Shown: piece by piece, positions 9,027 to 17,873 of the stretch | Layout of the letters: the number at the start of each line of letters is the position of its first letter | How positions within the stretch are numbered: the stretch's first letter is position 1 | Assembly: GCF_007859735.1 (NCBI RefSeq) | Contig: NZ_SIHI01000001.1 | Span: 342,848-406,847, forward strand | Reading direction: 5' to 3' | Length of the DNA: 64,000 nucleotides | Source of the DNA: Thalassoglobus neptunius | GTDB taxonomy: Bacteria > Planctomycetota > Planctomycetia > Planctomycetales > Planctomycetaceae | Made by a program: the position numbers and the translations under genes | The notes under the pieces: generated by a model | Seen by the model: only the letters and a program-made list of their open reading frames with translations | What the model was told of the DNA's origin: nothing | Databases searched by the model: none

Positions 9027-9278
9027 TCGAGATCAAAGCCATCGAACTCTTCAGAGGCGATGCGCCGGGGCAAATATGGCACTCAGGAAGAGAAACGAGT
9101 TCCGGAAATTGCTGAGACAACATGACGATGCCGCAATACAAGTGGGCGAGAGAGCAAACACGACGGATGAAGCCGATGCTCACGTGAAAGCAGCATGCGC
9201 TCAACGACATTGACACTCCGGTCGCGATGCGGCCCAAGGTTCGAATCCAAAACTTTTCCTTGAAACGATTGAGAATTT

Positions 9279-10172
9279 ATGCCGTCCAATCCCCCACCCG
9301 GAACGCCTCCGTCTGAGAAAGAAGCGGGAGAAGCGTTCGTTGAATTGTGTCGCGTGATCGCGAAGCTGCGTTCGCCGGAGGGGTGTCCCTGGGATCGAGT
9401 CCAGACTCTGAGTTCCATCAAGCCCTACACGCTCGAAGAGACATACGAACTTCTGGAAGCGATTGATTCCGACGACAACGAAGCCATTCAGGAAGAATTG
9501 GGTGATGTTCTCCTTCAGGTCGTGCTCGATGCTCAGATTGCCGCCGACGAAGGACGATTCGGGATTATTGAAGTCGTCGAATCCATCACGAAGAAGATGA
9601 TTCACCGGCATCCTCACGTATTTGCAGATGCTCAGGCGGAGTCAGCGGAAGATGTCCGTGTTCACTGGGAGCGTCAGAAATCCCAAGAGAAGAATGAGCG
9701 AACGTCGGCGCTCGACGGCATTCCGGTCGACTTGCCTGCCCTTGCGAAAGCTGCGCGCATTCAAAAGAAAGCTGCACGCGTCGGCTACGACTTTCCGCAT
9801 CGAGCGATGCTGTTGGACAAGCTGCGAGAAGAAGTGGACGAACTGATCGCCGAACTGTATCCAGACGGCGATGTTCCCGACATTCCAGCTGCGGTCGACA
9901 TGGAACCTGTTCCGGATGAGCCCGTCGAAGACTCCGAACGACGGGACCGGATCGAAGGTGAAATCGGCGACGTTCTCTTCGTGATCGCGAATCTTGCTCG
10001 ACGATGGGACATCAATCCCGAAGAAGCATTACGCCGATCGAATCGAAAGTTCGCGGGCCGTTTTCAACATATTGAAAAAGGTTTGGCGGAACAAAAGAAA
10101 ACGATTCGTGATGCCACTCTGACAGAAATGGAAGCTCTTTATCAGGATGCAAAACAGCTTGAACGATCCTGA
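9279..10172 (+). CDS. mazG: Nucleoside triphosphate pyrophosphohydrolase MazG
   Basis: 297 residues with two MazG domains. The first has [20 protein letters not shown] and the EExxE...ExxD metal pattern ([10 protein letters not shown] then [11 protein letters not shown]); the second has [11 protein letters not shown] and [17 protein letters not shown]. MazG hydrolyses (d)NTPs to monophosphates plus pyrophosphate and helps with house-cleaning and (p)ppGpp-linked stress. An acidic insert around residues 190-220 separates the halves. A GAGAATTT segment precedes the ATG. Converges on the second sulfatase across a strong hairpin at 10189-10219. Confidence 0.95.
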   Translation: MPSNPPPGTPPSEKEAGEAFVELCRVIAKLRSPEGCPWDRVQTLSSIKPYTLEETYELLEAIDSDDNEAIQEELGDVLLQVVLDAQIAADEGRFGIIEVVESITKKMIHRHPHVFADAQAESAEDVRVHWERQKSQEKNERTSALDGIPVDLPALAKAARIQKKAARVGYDFPHRAMLLDKLREEVDELIAELYPDGDVPDIPAAVDMEPVPDEPVEDSERRDRIEGEIGDVLFVIANLARRWDINPEEALRRSNRKFAGRFQHIEKGLAEQKKTIRDATLTEMEALYQDAKQLERS

Positions 10173-10188
10173 GTCACGCCTGAGTCAC

Positions 10189-10219
10189 GGGTGTCGATCT
10201 TGACGTTCGATCGACACCC
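10189..10219. terminator. Hairpin between convergent mazG and sulfatase
   Basis: Perfect 11-bp stem GGGTGTCGATC / GATCGACACCC with a 9-base loop, in the gap between two convergent genes. No T run follows on either side, so termination would be weak or factor-assisted. Confidence 0.55.
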
Positions 10220-10235
10220 ACTCCACTCAGAAGGA

Positions 10236-11876
10236 TCAGTTTTTGTTCTGCTGACGATTTCGTTGGCGTTGGTTCGGAGACCGTTGCTGCTGGTTGGTTC
10301 TGGGTTGCAAAGACGGAGGATTGGCTTCGACAGATCCGGTGTCGTCGGGAACTTCAAGTTCTGACTGCAAACGTGTGACTTCCATTTTCAGCTCGGCAAT
10401 CTTCTCTGCGTACTGAGGTTCGGAATAGATGTTCGTCATTTCCGACGGATCTTTCTCCAGATCGTAAAATTCCCATTCATCAATGTTGTAGAAGTGGATG
10501 AGTTTGTAGCGACCTGTTCGGACTCCGCAATGGCGACGAACCATATGTGCGGTCCGGCGATCGTTCTGGAATTCGTAATAATGATAGTAGTGCGACTTTC
10601 TCCAATCCTCTGGTGACTCACCTTCGAGCAACGGAACAAGGCTTCTGCCCTGCATATCGTCCGGAACTTCGACACCAGCGATGTCAAGAAATGTTTCGGC
10701 GAAGTCGACATTGGAAACAAGATGCTTGTCTCGAGATCCCGGCTTGACCTTGCCTGGCCAGCGGACCATCAGCGGCTGACGGTAGGACTCTTCGTACATG
10801 AAACGCTTATCGAACCAGCCATGATCTCCAAGATAAAATCCCTGATCTGAGCTGTAGATGACCACAGTGTTATCGGCCAGTCCCGACTCGTCCAGCCAGT
10901 CGAGAACGCGGCCAATGTTGTCGTCGACGGATGCAATACAGCGAAGATAGTCTTTGATGTATCGCTGATACTTCCAACGAACAAGATCTTCGCCCTGGAG
11001 GTTCGCCTTTCGGAACGCTTCGTTCTTGGGGTCGTAAGCGGCATTCCACACTTCCAGTTGTTCTTCGTTCAGATACGGTGGTGGGACGAGTTTCAGGTCA
11101 CGGGCGGTCATCGTTTTTTCGATGGTCATGTCCTGTTCATGCGCTGCCCTGCCTCGTGTGGAATAGTCGTCAAAGAGGTTTGATGGCTCAGGAATTTCGA
11201 CATCGTCGTACATGTGCAAATAGTCTGGACCAGGAGCCCATTCACGATGCGGCGCCTTATGTTGATACATCAGCATGAACGGCTTCGACTCGTCTCTCTG
11301 ATTCTGGAGCCATTCCAAAGCAAGATCGGTGATGATATCCGTTGTGTATCCAGTGTATTTGACACGCTCCGGATCTCCGCTTCCGTCTTCGTCTCGCAGC
11401 ATTGGGGGATTATAATAGGGGCCTTGACCAATGAGGACTTCCGAGTAGCTGTAACCCTGAGGAGGCATGTGTTCGCCAAGGTGCCACTTTCCAATAACCG
11501 CTGTTTCATATCCTGATTTTTTGAGTAACTTGGGAAACGTCTGCTGTGTTCCGTCGAACTTATTTCCATTTGTCAGGAACCCGTTAATGTGGCTGTACTT
11601 TCCAGTTTGAATGACAGCCCGACTCGGACCGCAGATCCCGTTCGTACAAAAGCAGTTTTCGAACAGCATTCCTTCATTGGAAATGCGATCCAAATGGGGA
11701 GTCTTGTTGATGACGGACCCATACGCGCTGATCGAATGAGATGCGTGGTCATCAGTGAAGATGAAAAGAATGTTCGGCCGGTCCGCTGCCCCGGCTTCGT
11801 CGTTCGAGAGCGGAACAAACAAACAGAGAGAGAGAATTGTGAGACAAATCAACTGTCTCATAGAGTGGTGAAACAT
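10236..11876 (-). CDS. Secreted arylsulfatase-type sulfatase
   Basis: About 546 residues. Signal peptide in the first 30 residues ([16 protein letters not shown]), then [16 protein letters not shown] with the metal aspartates and CGPSR with the formylglycine cysteine at C82. [24 protein letters not shown] and the C-terminal [14 protein letters not shown] are standard for planctomycete choline/iduronate/mucin-type sulfatases. The last 25 residues are rich in N, Q and R. Start: 11876 is preceded by GGAG twelve bases away; 11861 is also possible. Probably acts outside the cytoplasm on sulfated glycans; belongs to a different subgroup from the sulfatase at 6163. Confidence 0.9.
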   Translation of the reverse strand: MFHHSMRQLICLTILSLCLFVPLSNDEAGAADRPNILFIFTDDHASHSISAYGSVINKTPHLDRISNEGMLFENCFCTNGICGPSRAVIQTGKYSHINGFLTNGNKFDGTQQTFPKLLKKSGYETAVIGKWHLGEHMPPQGYSYSEVLIGQGPYYNPPMLRDEDGSGDPERVKYTGYTTDIITDLALEWLQNQRDESKPFMLMYQHKAPHREWAPGPDYLHMYDDVEIPEPSNLFDDYSTRGRAAHEQDMTIEKTMTARDLKLVPPPYLNEEQLEVWNAAYDPKNEAFRKANLQGEDLVRWKYQRYIKDYLRCIASVDDNIGRVLDWLDESGLADNTVVIYSSDQGFYLGDHGWFDKRFMYEESYRQPLMVRWPGKVKPGSRDKHLVSNVDFAETFLDIAGVEVPDDMQGRSLVPLLEGESPEDWRKSHYYHYYEFQNDRRTAHMVRRHCGVRTGRYKLIHFYNIDEWEFYDLEKDPSEMTNIYSEPQYAEKIAELKMEVTRLQSELEVPDDTGSVEANPPSLQPRTNQQQRSPNQRQRNRQQNKN

Positions 11877-12013
11877 GGCGGGATACATCTCCAGTGATGA
11901 AGTGATTGGACTTTGTTGATCCGAATCCCGATCATCCGAACTCACTTCCGAATGGTCAAGAGACCTGCGGAGCATTCGAATATGATCCATTGAACTTGGG
12001 AGAAGATTCACGA

Positions 12014-13027
12014 GTGGCCAAAGTCGCACTGATCACCGGAATATCCGGACAGGATGGACTGATTCTCGCTGAACGGTTGATTCGAAACGGTTACGTTGTT
12101 CACGGAACAAGTCGTCACTGTTCGACTTCGCTCGTTCAAAAAGTTCGCAACTTTCTCATCCAACAGCACTCAACAGAAGAAATCGATCAGCAACTCAGGC
12201 TGATCGAAAGTTCTCTTCTCAACGCAGAAGCCGCTAAGAAACTGATCGATGAAGTTGCGCCCGACGAGATTTATCATCTCGCTGGACAAAGTCGAGTGGG
12301 ACGTTCCTTCGAAATTCCCGTCGAAACGTTTGAAGCCAACACACAATCAACATTGAATTTGCTCGAAGCTGTTCGGAAGTCAACGTCGGATCACAAGCCT
12401 CGTTTTCTTCTTGCGGGAAGTGCAGAAATTTTCGGCGGCAGCGACGAAGCACTTCTTTCAGAAACATCCCGCTATGCTCCGCGCTCGCCCTATGCTGCTT
12501 CAAAGTTGAGTGCACAGATGCTCGTCGAAACGTATCGGGAGAGCTATAAATTATTTGCCTGCACGGCAATTCTCTTCAACCACGAATCCCTGCTTCGTAC
12601 TCCCGAATTTGTCACAGGAAAGATTGCACAAGGTGTGGCGAGAATTGCACTGGGTCTGGATCAAAAACTGGTTCTCGGCAACTTGAATATCGGCCGCGAC
12701 TGGGGTGACGCTTCGGATACTGTCGAGGCGATGAGGCTGATTCTCAGTGCTTCGCATCCCGAAGATTTTGTGGTCGCTACCGGAACATGGCGATCACTGA
12801 CGGACTTCCTGGATGCGGCATTTCGGGTCGTTGGCTTGAACTGGCACGACTATGTGGAAACCAGTTCCGAATTCCTTCGTCCGGTCGATACTCCGCGACT
12901 CGTCGGAGATGCTTCAAAGCTCCGATCGAAACTCGGTTGGAAGCCCCGCAGCGAATTCACAGAAATGGTGGAACAAATGGTCCGACACTATCTTCAAGTC
13001 GAACGAGGTACTGCTTCCATCGAGTAG
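12014..13027 (+). CDS. GDP-mannose 4,6-dehydratase-like SDR enzyme
   Basis: 337 residues from a GTG at 12014 with GGGAGAAG upstream; this start puts the Rossmann strand [15 protein letters not shown] at the very N-terminus, as in Gmd. Catalytic YAASK, the LFNHESLLR segment and [16 protein letters not shown] are close to the Gmd signatures LFNHESPRR and RDWGHAKDYVEAM. Gmd makes GDP-4-keto-6-deoxymannose, the precursor of GDP-fucose, GDP-rhamnose and others. Differences inside the motifs (LL for PR, SD for KD) mean a related reductase/dehydratase is possible. The start overlaps nothing; divergent from the sulfatase. No fcl-type partner is in the window. Confidence 0.75.
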   Translation: MAKVALITGISGQDGLILAERLIRNGYVVHGTSRHCSTSLVQKVRNFLIQQHSTEEIDQQLRLIESSLLNAEAAKKLIDEVAPDEIYHLAGQSRVGRSFEIPVETFEANTQSTLNLLEAVRKSTSDHKPRFLLAGSAEIFGGSDEALLSETSRYAPRSPYAASKLSAQMLVETYRESYKLFACTAILFNHESLLRTPEFVTGKIAQGVARIALGLDQKLVLGNLNIGRDWGDASDTVEAMRLILSASHPEDFVVATGTWRSLTDFLDAAFRVVGLNWHDYVETSSEFLRPVDTPRLVGDASKLRSKLGWKPRSEFTEMVEQMVRHYLQVERGTASIE

Positions 13028-13178
13028 ACGGCGTAGCAACATGATCGCCAGAAGAGGTTCTTGGGAGGGCCAGGCCCTTCATTCTCAATCTTTGGGAAAT
13101 CAACAAAGAGGATCGCGAACTGGCGACTGCGCCCTAAAATGGATAACGAGGTCTTATTTTATTTGCAGGGATTTTCTC

Positions 13179-14522
13179 GTGAAGATTCATTCGAGGTTCG
13201 GTCGCCTTCAACTGTTGATGTTTCTGATCATCTGGCTGGGCCTTTCAGTCGAAGCCTTTGCTCAGATGGACTTTGACGAGCCCCCGATTTCCTATTCAAG
13301 TGCCCCGACAGACAACCCCATTACGAGGCTTCAAAAGCGACTCGCTGACCACGACGTCACTTTGCACGGCGAGAATCCACGCGATTATCTGGCATCGTTG
13401 CTGGATGCTCTCGACATTCCGAAATCGTCTCAAACCCTCGTCTTTTCGAAAACGAGTCTGCAACTGAGAAAGATTTCTCCGCAGCGACCTCGCGCAATTT
13501 ACTTCAACGATTCGACGTATGTCGGATGGGTGCAGGGAGGCGATGTGATCGAAATTTCGACAGTCGATCCGGCACTCGGAGCGGTTTTCTACACTCTGTC
13601 GAATTCGATGCCCAAACGACCGGAATTCGTCCGCGACCAAGGACAATGCCTCGCATGTCATGAGTCATCTCGAACACATCGAGTCCCCGGACATCTGATG
13701 CGCTCTGTCTTCGTGGATAAAACCGGGCAACCCCACTTCGGGTCCGGAACTTATACGACGACTCAGTCGAGTCCGGTCGAGAAACGCTGGGGAGGATGGT
13801 ACGTCACCGGCCAACATGGGGCATTGCGTCACATGGGCAATGTCATTTCCAATCGGAACGACCGGCTTGAGACACTCGACCGAGAGTCAGGAGCAAACGC
13901 GAATGACCTCTCGGACTTCCTCGATGTCGATCCGTATCTTGAATCGACGAGCGATATTGTCGCGCTGCTTGTGCTCACTCATCAGTTAGAAATGCACAAC
14001 CTGATCACGCGAGCGGTTTACGAAACTCGAAGCGCAGAACATTACGACACGATCATGAATGCCGCACTCGACCGGCCTGCCGACCATCGAAGCGAAAGCA
14101 CAGAACGAAGAATCGCTTCTGCCGGGGAAAAACTTCTTCAGTGTTTGTTGTTTGCGGACGAAGCCCCGCTGGAAGATGCCATTCAAAGCAACGGACGTTT
14201 TCCGGAGGAGTTTGAATCGCGCGGCCCGTTCGACAATCAGGGACGGTCACTCCGTCAGTTCAAATTGAACGGGCGACTCTTTCTCTATCCCTGCAGCTAT
14301 CTGATCTATTCAGAATCATTCGATGCACTTCCGCTCACAGCCCACTCGTATGTCTGCAGGCGTTTGCGGGAAATTCTCAGTGGCGAGGACACTTCCGGCA
14401 ATTTTGGCCACTTGACCGAAGAGGATCGATTAGCAATTTGGGAGATCCTTTCAGAGACAAAGCCTGAACTTCTCAGAGCTTCGGACGATCAGTACAAGAA
14501 AGTGCCCGCGGACGCTGAGTGA
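13179..14522 (+). CDS. Exported protein with a single CxxCH haem site, function unknown
   Basis: 447 residues from a GTG at 13179, preceded by CAGGG eight bases away. Signal peptide in the first 30 residues (LLMFLIIWLGLSVEAFAQ). A single c-type haem motif CLACH lies at C157/C160/H161, just after FVRDQGQ; the region after it (VPGHLMRSVFVDKTGQPHFG ... WGGWYVTGQHG) looks conserved in planctomycete proteins that I cannot name. A further HQLEMHNL segment could provide the distal ligand. A periplasmic cytochrome-c-like redox protein is inferred. The open frame continues far upstream into the Gmd gene, but that part has no signal character. Confidence 0.7.
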   Translation: MKIHSRFGRLQLLMFLIIWLGLSVEAFAQMDFDEPPISYSSAPTDNPITRLQKRLADHDVTLHGENPRDYLASLLDALDIPKSSQTLVFSKTSLQLRKISPQRPRAIYFNDSTYVGWVQGGDVIEISTVDPALGAVFYTLSNSMPKRPEFVRDQGQCLACHESSRTHRVPGHLMRSVFVDKTGQPHFGSGTYTTTQSSPVEKRWGGWYVTGQHGALRHMGNVISNRNDRLETLDRESGANANDLSDFLDVDPYLESTSDIVALLVLTHQLEMHNLITRAVYETRSAEHYDTIMNAALDRPADHRSESTERRIASAGEKLLQCLLFADEAPLEDAIQSNGRFPEEFESRGPFDNQGRSLRQFKLNGRLFLYPCSYLIYSESFDALPLTAHSYVCRRLREILSGEDTSGNFGHLTEEDRLAIWEILSETKPELLRASDDQYKKVPADAE

Positions 14523-14614
14523 ATGCGTGTGCTCTCATGTTGTCCGATGAGCTGCGCATCAGTAGTCTCCCGGCTCGAATCAGGAATCGCCGCCGACCGT
14601 TCAAGGATGAACCA

Positions 14615-14797
14615 ATGCTGATCTTCTTTCAAACTCTCGTGCTGATGGTCTCAACCACCACAGTTCCATATTCGGCAACTCACTGTCAGCCAGCGATGTA
14701 TCAGCTCGACAATGTCGAAACTTTCAATGGAGAAAATATCGAGCTGATCGATTTCCAGAACACTGAAGACAACTTCACAGAACTCTCAGGCAACTGA
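14615..14797 (+). CDS. Possible small exported protein (60 aa)
   Basis: An AAGGA site lies seven bases before the ATG. The first 24 residues form a signal-like hydrophobic segment (MLIFFQTLVLMVSTTTVPYS) and the rest is acidic and polar. No family recognised. The frame could also be read from a GTG overlapping the previous stop, but the site and the signal peptide favour 14615. May be co-transcribed with the CxxCH gene (92 bp gap). Confidence 0.4.
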   Translation: MLIFFQTLVLMVSTTTVPYSATHCQPAMYQLDNVETFNGENIELIDFQNTEDNFTELSGN

Positions 14798-14888
14798 CTG
14801 ACGCAGGTTTCGAAAACTCTCTCGAGGGAAATTTACGCTCATCTCGAACAGCGAGCCCCTGCGAGCGGAGTGAAACGTTCCGAATCGC

Positions 14889-16394
14889 CTAGCTGCCGTG
14901 AAATTCTGTTGCCCAGTTTTTGAGAGCCTGTTGTGAGCATTTCTTTTCGTAAGCGGCAAATCCGAGAATGATTCCCCGAGCGGAATCCGATTCCGGGTGA
15001 AGAGCGTACGAATTGACCAGATGAAACTGGACTTCGGCCCGCTCCGCTGCGGCGATCAGTCTCTGCTCGATCTTCTTTGTTCTTCCGAAAACGACCAGAT
15101 GCAACCCTGATTCCGGCAATTCAACGACAACATTTTCTCCCAGGTATTCCTGTAAGCCCTCGAAGAGAAAGCGTTGACGTTCCGCGTAAAGTGTTCGCAT
15201 CCGACGCAGGTGCTTGACGAAGTTTCCACTTTCGATGAATCGATGCAACACCATTTGCGGCAGCGGGGAAGTTCCCCTGTCCTGCAGCCACTTCGCCATC
15301 GCAAATGTCTCTGCCAATCCACGCGGGACAACGAGAAACGCGAGTCGAATCGATGGAAAAAGAACCTTGCTGAAGGTGCCCATGTAAATCGTTCTTCCGG
15401 TCGGATCGAGACTGGTGAGTGACCGGTGTGGACGTCCGTTGTATCGGAACTCCCCATTGTAATCGTCCTCCACAACCCAGCTTTTCGACTCCTGTGCACG
15501 AGCGAGCAATTCGAGCCGCCGATTCAAACTCATGGTCATTGTCAGCGGCCACTGACCTCCGGGTGTGACGCAGATCATACGTGGCGAACGTCTTGACTTT
15601 GAGGTTGACTGTGCGACGGACAAATCAAGTCCTTCTCCGTCCAACGGGATCCCTTCGATCTCCGCCCCAGACAATTGCAACAAGCTGTTCGCTGGAAGAT
15701 TCCCCGGTTCTTCGACCCAAACGACATCTCCCGGATCAATCAGCAATTGACCGAGAAGCATCATGCTCTGCTGTGAACTCGAAGTGATCACGACCTGATC
15801 GGGAGAACATTCGACACCTCGCGAAAGCCCCATATATTCGGCGATCGATTCTCGAAGCGGACGATATCCAAGTGGCTCGCACAAGACGAGATGCTGGCGT
15901 GTCCATCGGGACTGTTCATTCGTCAGTCGATTCCAGACATCGACCGGGAATTCATCCACAGCAGGCACGTGCGGAAGAAACGGACGTACCTTCTGAGAGC
16001 TGAGGATGACAGGGTCTGCCTGTTGAGCGAGTGCCTTTCCAACGCTGGAAAGTTCCTCAATCCCGATGTCAGAAAACTTCTCCGGAGCAGGCTTGGCGAT
16101 CTTGTGTTCGAACGTTTCGGGAAGCACTGTCGCGACACGCGTTCCGGAGCCTCCACTCGACTTCAAATACCCTTCTGAAATCAACTGGTCATAAGCGGTC
16201 AACACGGTATTGCGAGAGACGTTGAGAAGCTTCGCGAGATTTCGACTCGATGGAATCTTCGCACCGGCAGGCAAGAGCCGATCGACGATCGCACTCCGAA
16301 TCTGCTGTTCGAGCTGAACGTACCGATGAACCTGGGACTCATCATCGAGATGAATCGCTTCGAATTCGAAGCTTTCCTGCTTGCGATTGACCAT
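14889..16394 (-). CDS. MocR/PdxR-type transcriptional regulator (GntR HTH + aminotransferase domain)
   Basis: About 501 residues. The N-terminal winged helix (residues about 25-90) shows the GntR pattern: LEQQIRSAIVDRLLPAGAKIPSSR, LAKLLNVSRNTVLTAYDQL. The rest is a fold-type I aminotransferase domain with VWVEEPGN, the VVEDDYNGEFRY segment and the PLP lysine in GTFSKVLFPSIRL around residue 340. MocR proteins use PLP or an amino compound as effector and usually control a divergent gene. Start 16394 is chosen since the frame upstream overlaps the operator region; GAGATC precedes it. The operator-like site at 16411-16455 lies immediately upstream. Confidence 0.9.
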   Translation of the reverse strand: MVNRKQESFEFEAIHLDDESQVHRYVQLEQQIRSAIVDRLLPAGAKIPSSRNLAKLLNVSRNTVLTAYDQLISEGYLKSSGGSGTRVATVLPETFEHKIAKPAPEKFSDIGIEELSSVGKALAQQADPVILSSQKVRPFLPHVPAVDEFPVDVWNRLTNEQSRWTRQHLVLCEPLGYRPLRESIAEYMGLSRGVECSPDQVVITSSSQQSMMLLGQLLIDPGDVVWVEEPGNLPANSLLQLSGAEIEGIPLDGEGLDLSVAQSTSKSRRSPRMICVTPGGQWPLTMTMSLNRRLELLARAQESKSWVVEDDYNGEFRYNGRPHRSLTSLDPTGRTIYMGTFSKVLFPSIRLAFLVVPRGLAETFAMAKWLQDRGTSPLPQMVLHRFIESGNFVKHLRRMRTLYAERQRFLFEGLQEYLGENVVVELPESGLHLVVFGRTKKIEQRLIAAAERAEVQFHLVNSYALHPESDSARGIILGFAAYEKKCSQQALKNWATEFHGS

Positions 16395-16410
16395 GATCTC
16401 AACTGCAAAA

Positions 16411-16455
16411 GTGGCCCCACCCGTTTCCAAAAATGTGGACCTTCCGGAGGTCCAC
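16411..16455. promoter_or_regulatory. Candidate MocR operator (three GTGG(A/C)CC boxes)
   Basis: In the 192-bp gap between the divergent MocR gene and the cupin/DJ-1 gene there is a perfect inverted repeat GTGGACC-N7-GGTCCAC (16435-16455), plus a third box GTGGCCCC at 16411, 24 bp from the next in the same direction. All are preceded by A-rich bases, resembling the AAGTGG-type boxes of PdxR/MocR regulators. The site sits 17-61 bp before the regulator start, so autoregulation is expected. Confidence 0.65.
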
Positions 16456-16586
16456 TTAGTTTTTAGAATCGTACGCAATGAATCGCATAAAAGCGAACGT
16501 CAATCAACGCGAGTCGCCAAAGAAATTAACCCGTCGAACTCGCAGATCTCAACCATCACCTAAATTTTCTGAATGGAGAATGAACG

Positions 16587-17777
16587 ATGACACAGCCCGT
16601 TGCACCCATGAGAAACTCACTCTCAAGAGTCCTTCTTTCCTGTTTCGTTGCCACAGCCCTATCAGTCGCTTCAGCCCACGCTGAGGAAGAGACAACAAGT
16701 CAACCATCTCAGAGCACACACGCAAAAGTGCTGGGTGCGGACAACCTGAAGGGTTTGCAAGATGGAAAGATGATGACAGCATCTCTGCTTGAAGTAACGG
16801 TCCCGCCGTTGGGGTTTAGCCCGCCGCATCGGCATCCCGGATCTGTCACTGGCTATGTCCTCGAGGGCACTCTTGAATTCGCTGTTGAGGATGAGCCGAT
16901 TCAGACACTTAAGGCGGGAGACACATTCTTCGAACCGAAGATGATCCTTCATCGCGTCTCTCGTAACCCGGATAAAACACGTCCGTGCCGCTTTCTGGTC
17001 ACGATGGTCCATCCCGCTGATGCTAAACAACTCGTGATCCCGGAAAACGATTCAAGCCCAGTTAGCCATCTCCCACAAGAACGAGAAGATGTAGCCAACG
17101 AAACTTGCACGATCAGCGTTTCCGACAGCGTCAATCGTCAGGAGTTTGACGAAACACTTCCAACAATTGGAATTCTTCTCTTCGACAACGTATTGATGAC
17201 CGAGGTCACTGCTCCAATCGATGTCTTCACGAAACCCGACAAGGATGGCAATCGACTCTTCAATGTGATCACCGTCTCCGAGTCCATTCAACCAGTCCCC
17301 ATGGAGAGCGGGCTCCGAGTGCTTCCTGATTTCACCTTCGACGACTGCCCAAAACTGAACGTTTTAGTCGTATCCAGTTCGTATGACATGGAGCGAATCG
17401 TCGCTTCCGAGAGGATTGGCGAATTCGTGAGATCGAAAGGAAAGAGCACTGACTACACAATGAGCAACTGCGCAGGTGCCCACTTAATCGGCGAGTCAGG
17501 AATTGCCGACGGACGCAGGATCGTGACATACATCGGTGGCGGAGATCTACTCCAAAAGACGTGCCCAAGCCTGGCGGTCCAGGACGACAACACAGTCAGC
17601 TTTGTCAAAGACGGAAGATTGTTATCTTCCAACGGAAACCTTGCCAGCTACATCTCCGCTTTAAAACTTCTGGAAGAGTTAACCGACAAACAACATCGCG
17701 ACTATGTTGAAGAACACTTGTATCTTCAGCGCCTGCAAGATTACGAACCTGCATCGAGAGAACAGGAAATCCAGTGA
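16587..17777 (+). CDS. Exported cupin / DJ-1 (PfpI, ThiJ) fusion protein
   Basis: 396 residues, GGAG site eight bases before the ATG. Signal peptide residues about 1-32 (VLLSCFVATALSVASAHA). Residues about 45-155 form a cupin: HRHPGSVTGYVLEGTLEF gives the first metal histidines, and a later H is in MILHRVSRN. Residues about 190-380 form a DJ-1/PfpI domain with the nucleophile-elbow cysteine C295 in MSNCAGAHLIG. DJ-1-like periplasmic domains are commonly amidase/isonitrile-hydratase-like or chaperone-like; function here is unknown. Divergent from the MocR regulator, which probably controls it. Confidence 0.8.
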   Translation: MTQPVAPMRNSLSRVLLSCFVATALSVASAHAEEETTSQPSQSTHAKVLGADNLKGLQDGKMMTASLLEVTVPPLGFSPPHRHPGSVTGYVLEGTLEFAVEDEPIQTLKAGDTFFEPKMILHRVSRNPDKTRPCRFLVTMVHPADAKQLVIPENDSSPVSHLPQEREDVANETCTISVSDSVNRQEFDETLPTIGILLFDNVLMTEVTAPIDVFTKPDKDGNRLFNVITVSESIQPVPMESGLRVLPDFTFDDCPKLNVLVVSSSYDMERIVASERIGEFVRSKGKSTDYTMSNCAGAHLIGESGIADGRRIVTYIGGGDLLQKTCPSLAVQDDNTVSFVKDGRLLSSNGNLASYISALKLLEELTDKQHRDYVEEHLYLQRLQDYEPASREQEIQ

Positions 17778-17873
17778 GATTTGATGCACGCACTGAAGAC
17801 ACGAAGCGGACTCAAGATTGTAATTGAATGTCCGATGAATGCCTTAAACTCTCGATGCCGTTCGGATCGAACG

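Noticed and set aside
9230-9260. GGTTCGAATCC, a tRNA T-arm-like segment
   Set aside because: No acceptor stem or anticodon arm around it.
12852-13178. Upstream extension of the CxxCH protein frame
   Set aside because: It overlaps the Gmd-like gene in another frame and lacks signal character; the GTG with a CAGGG site at 13179 explains the start.
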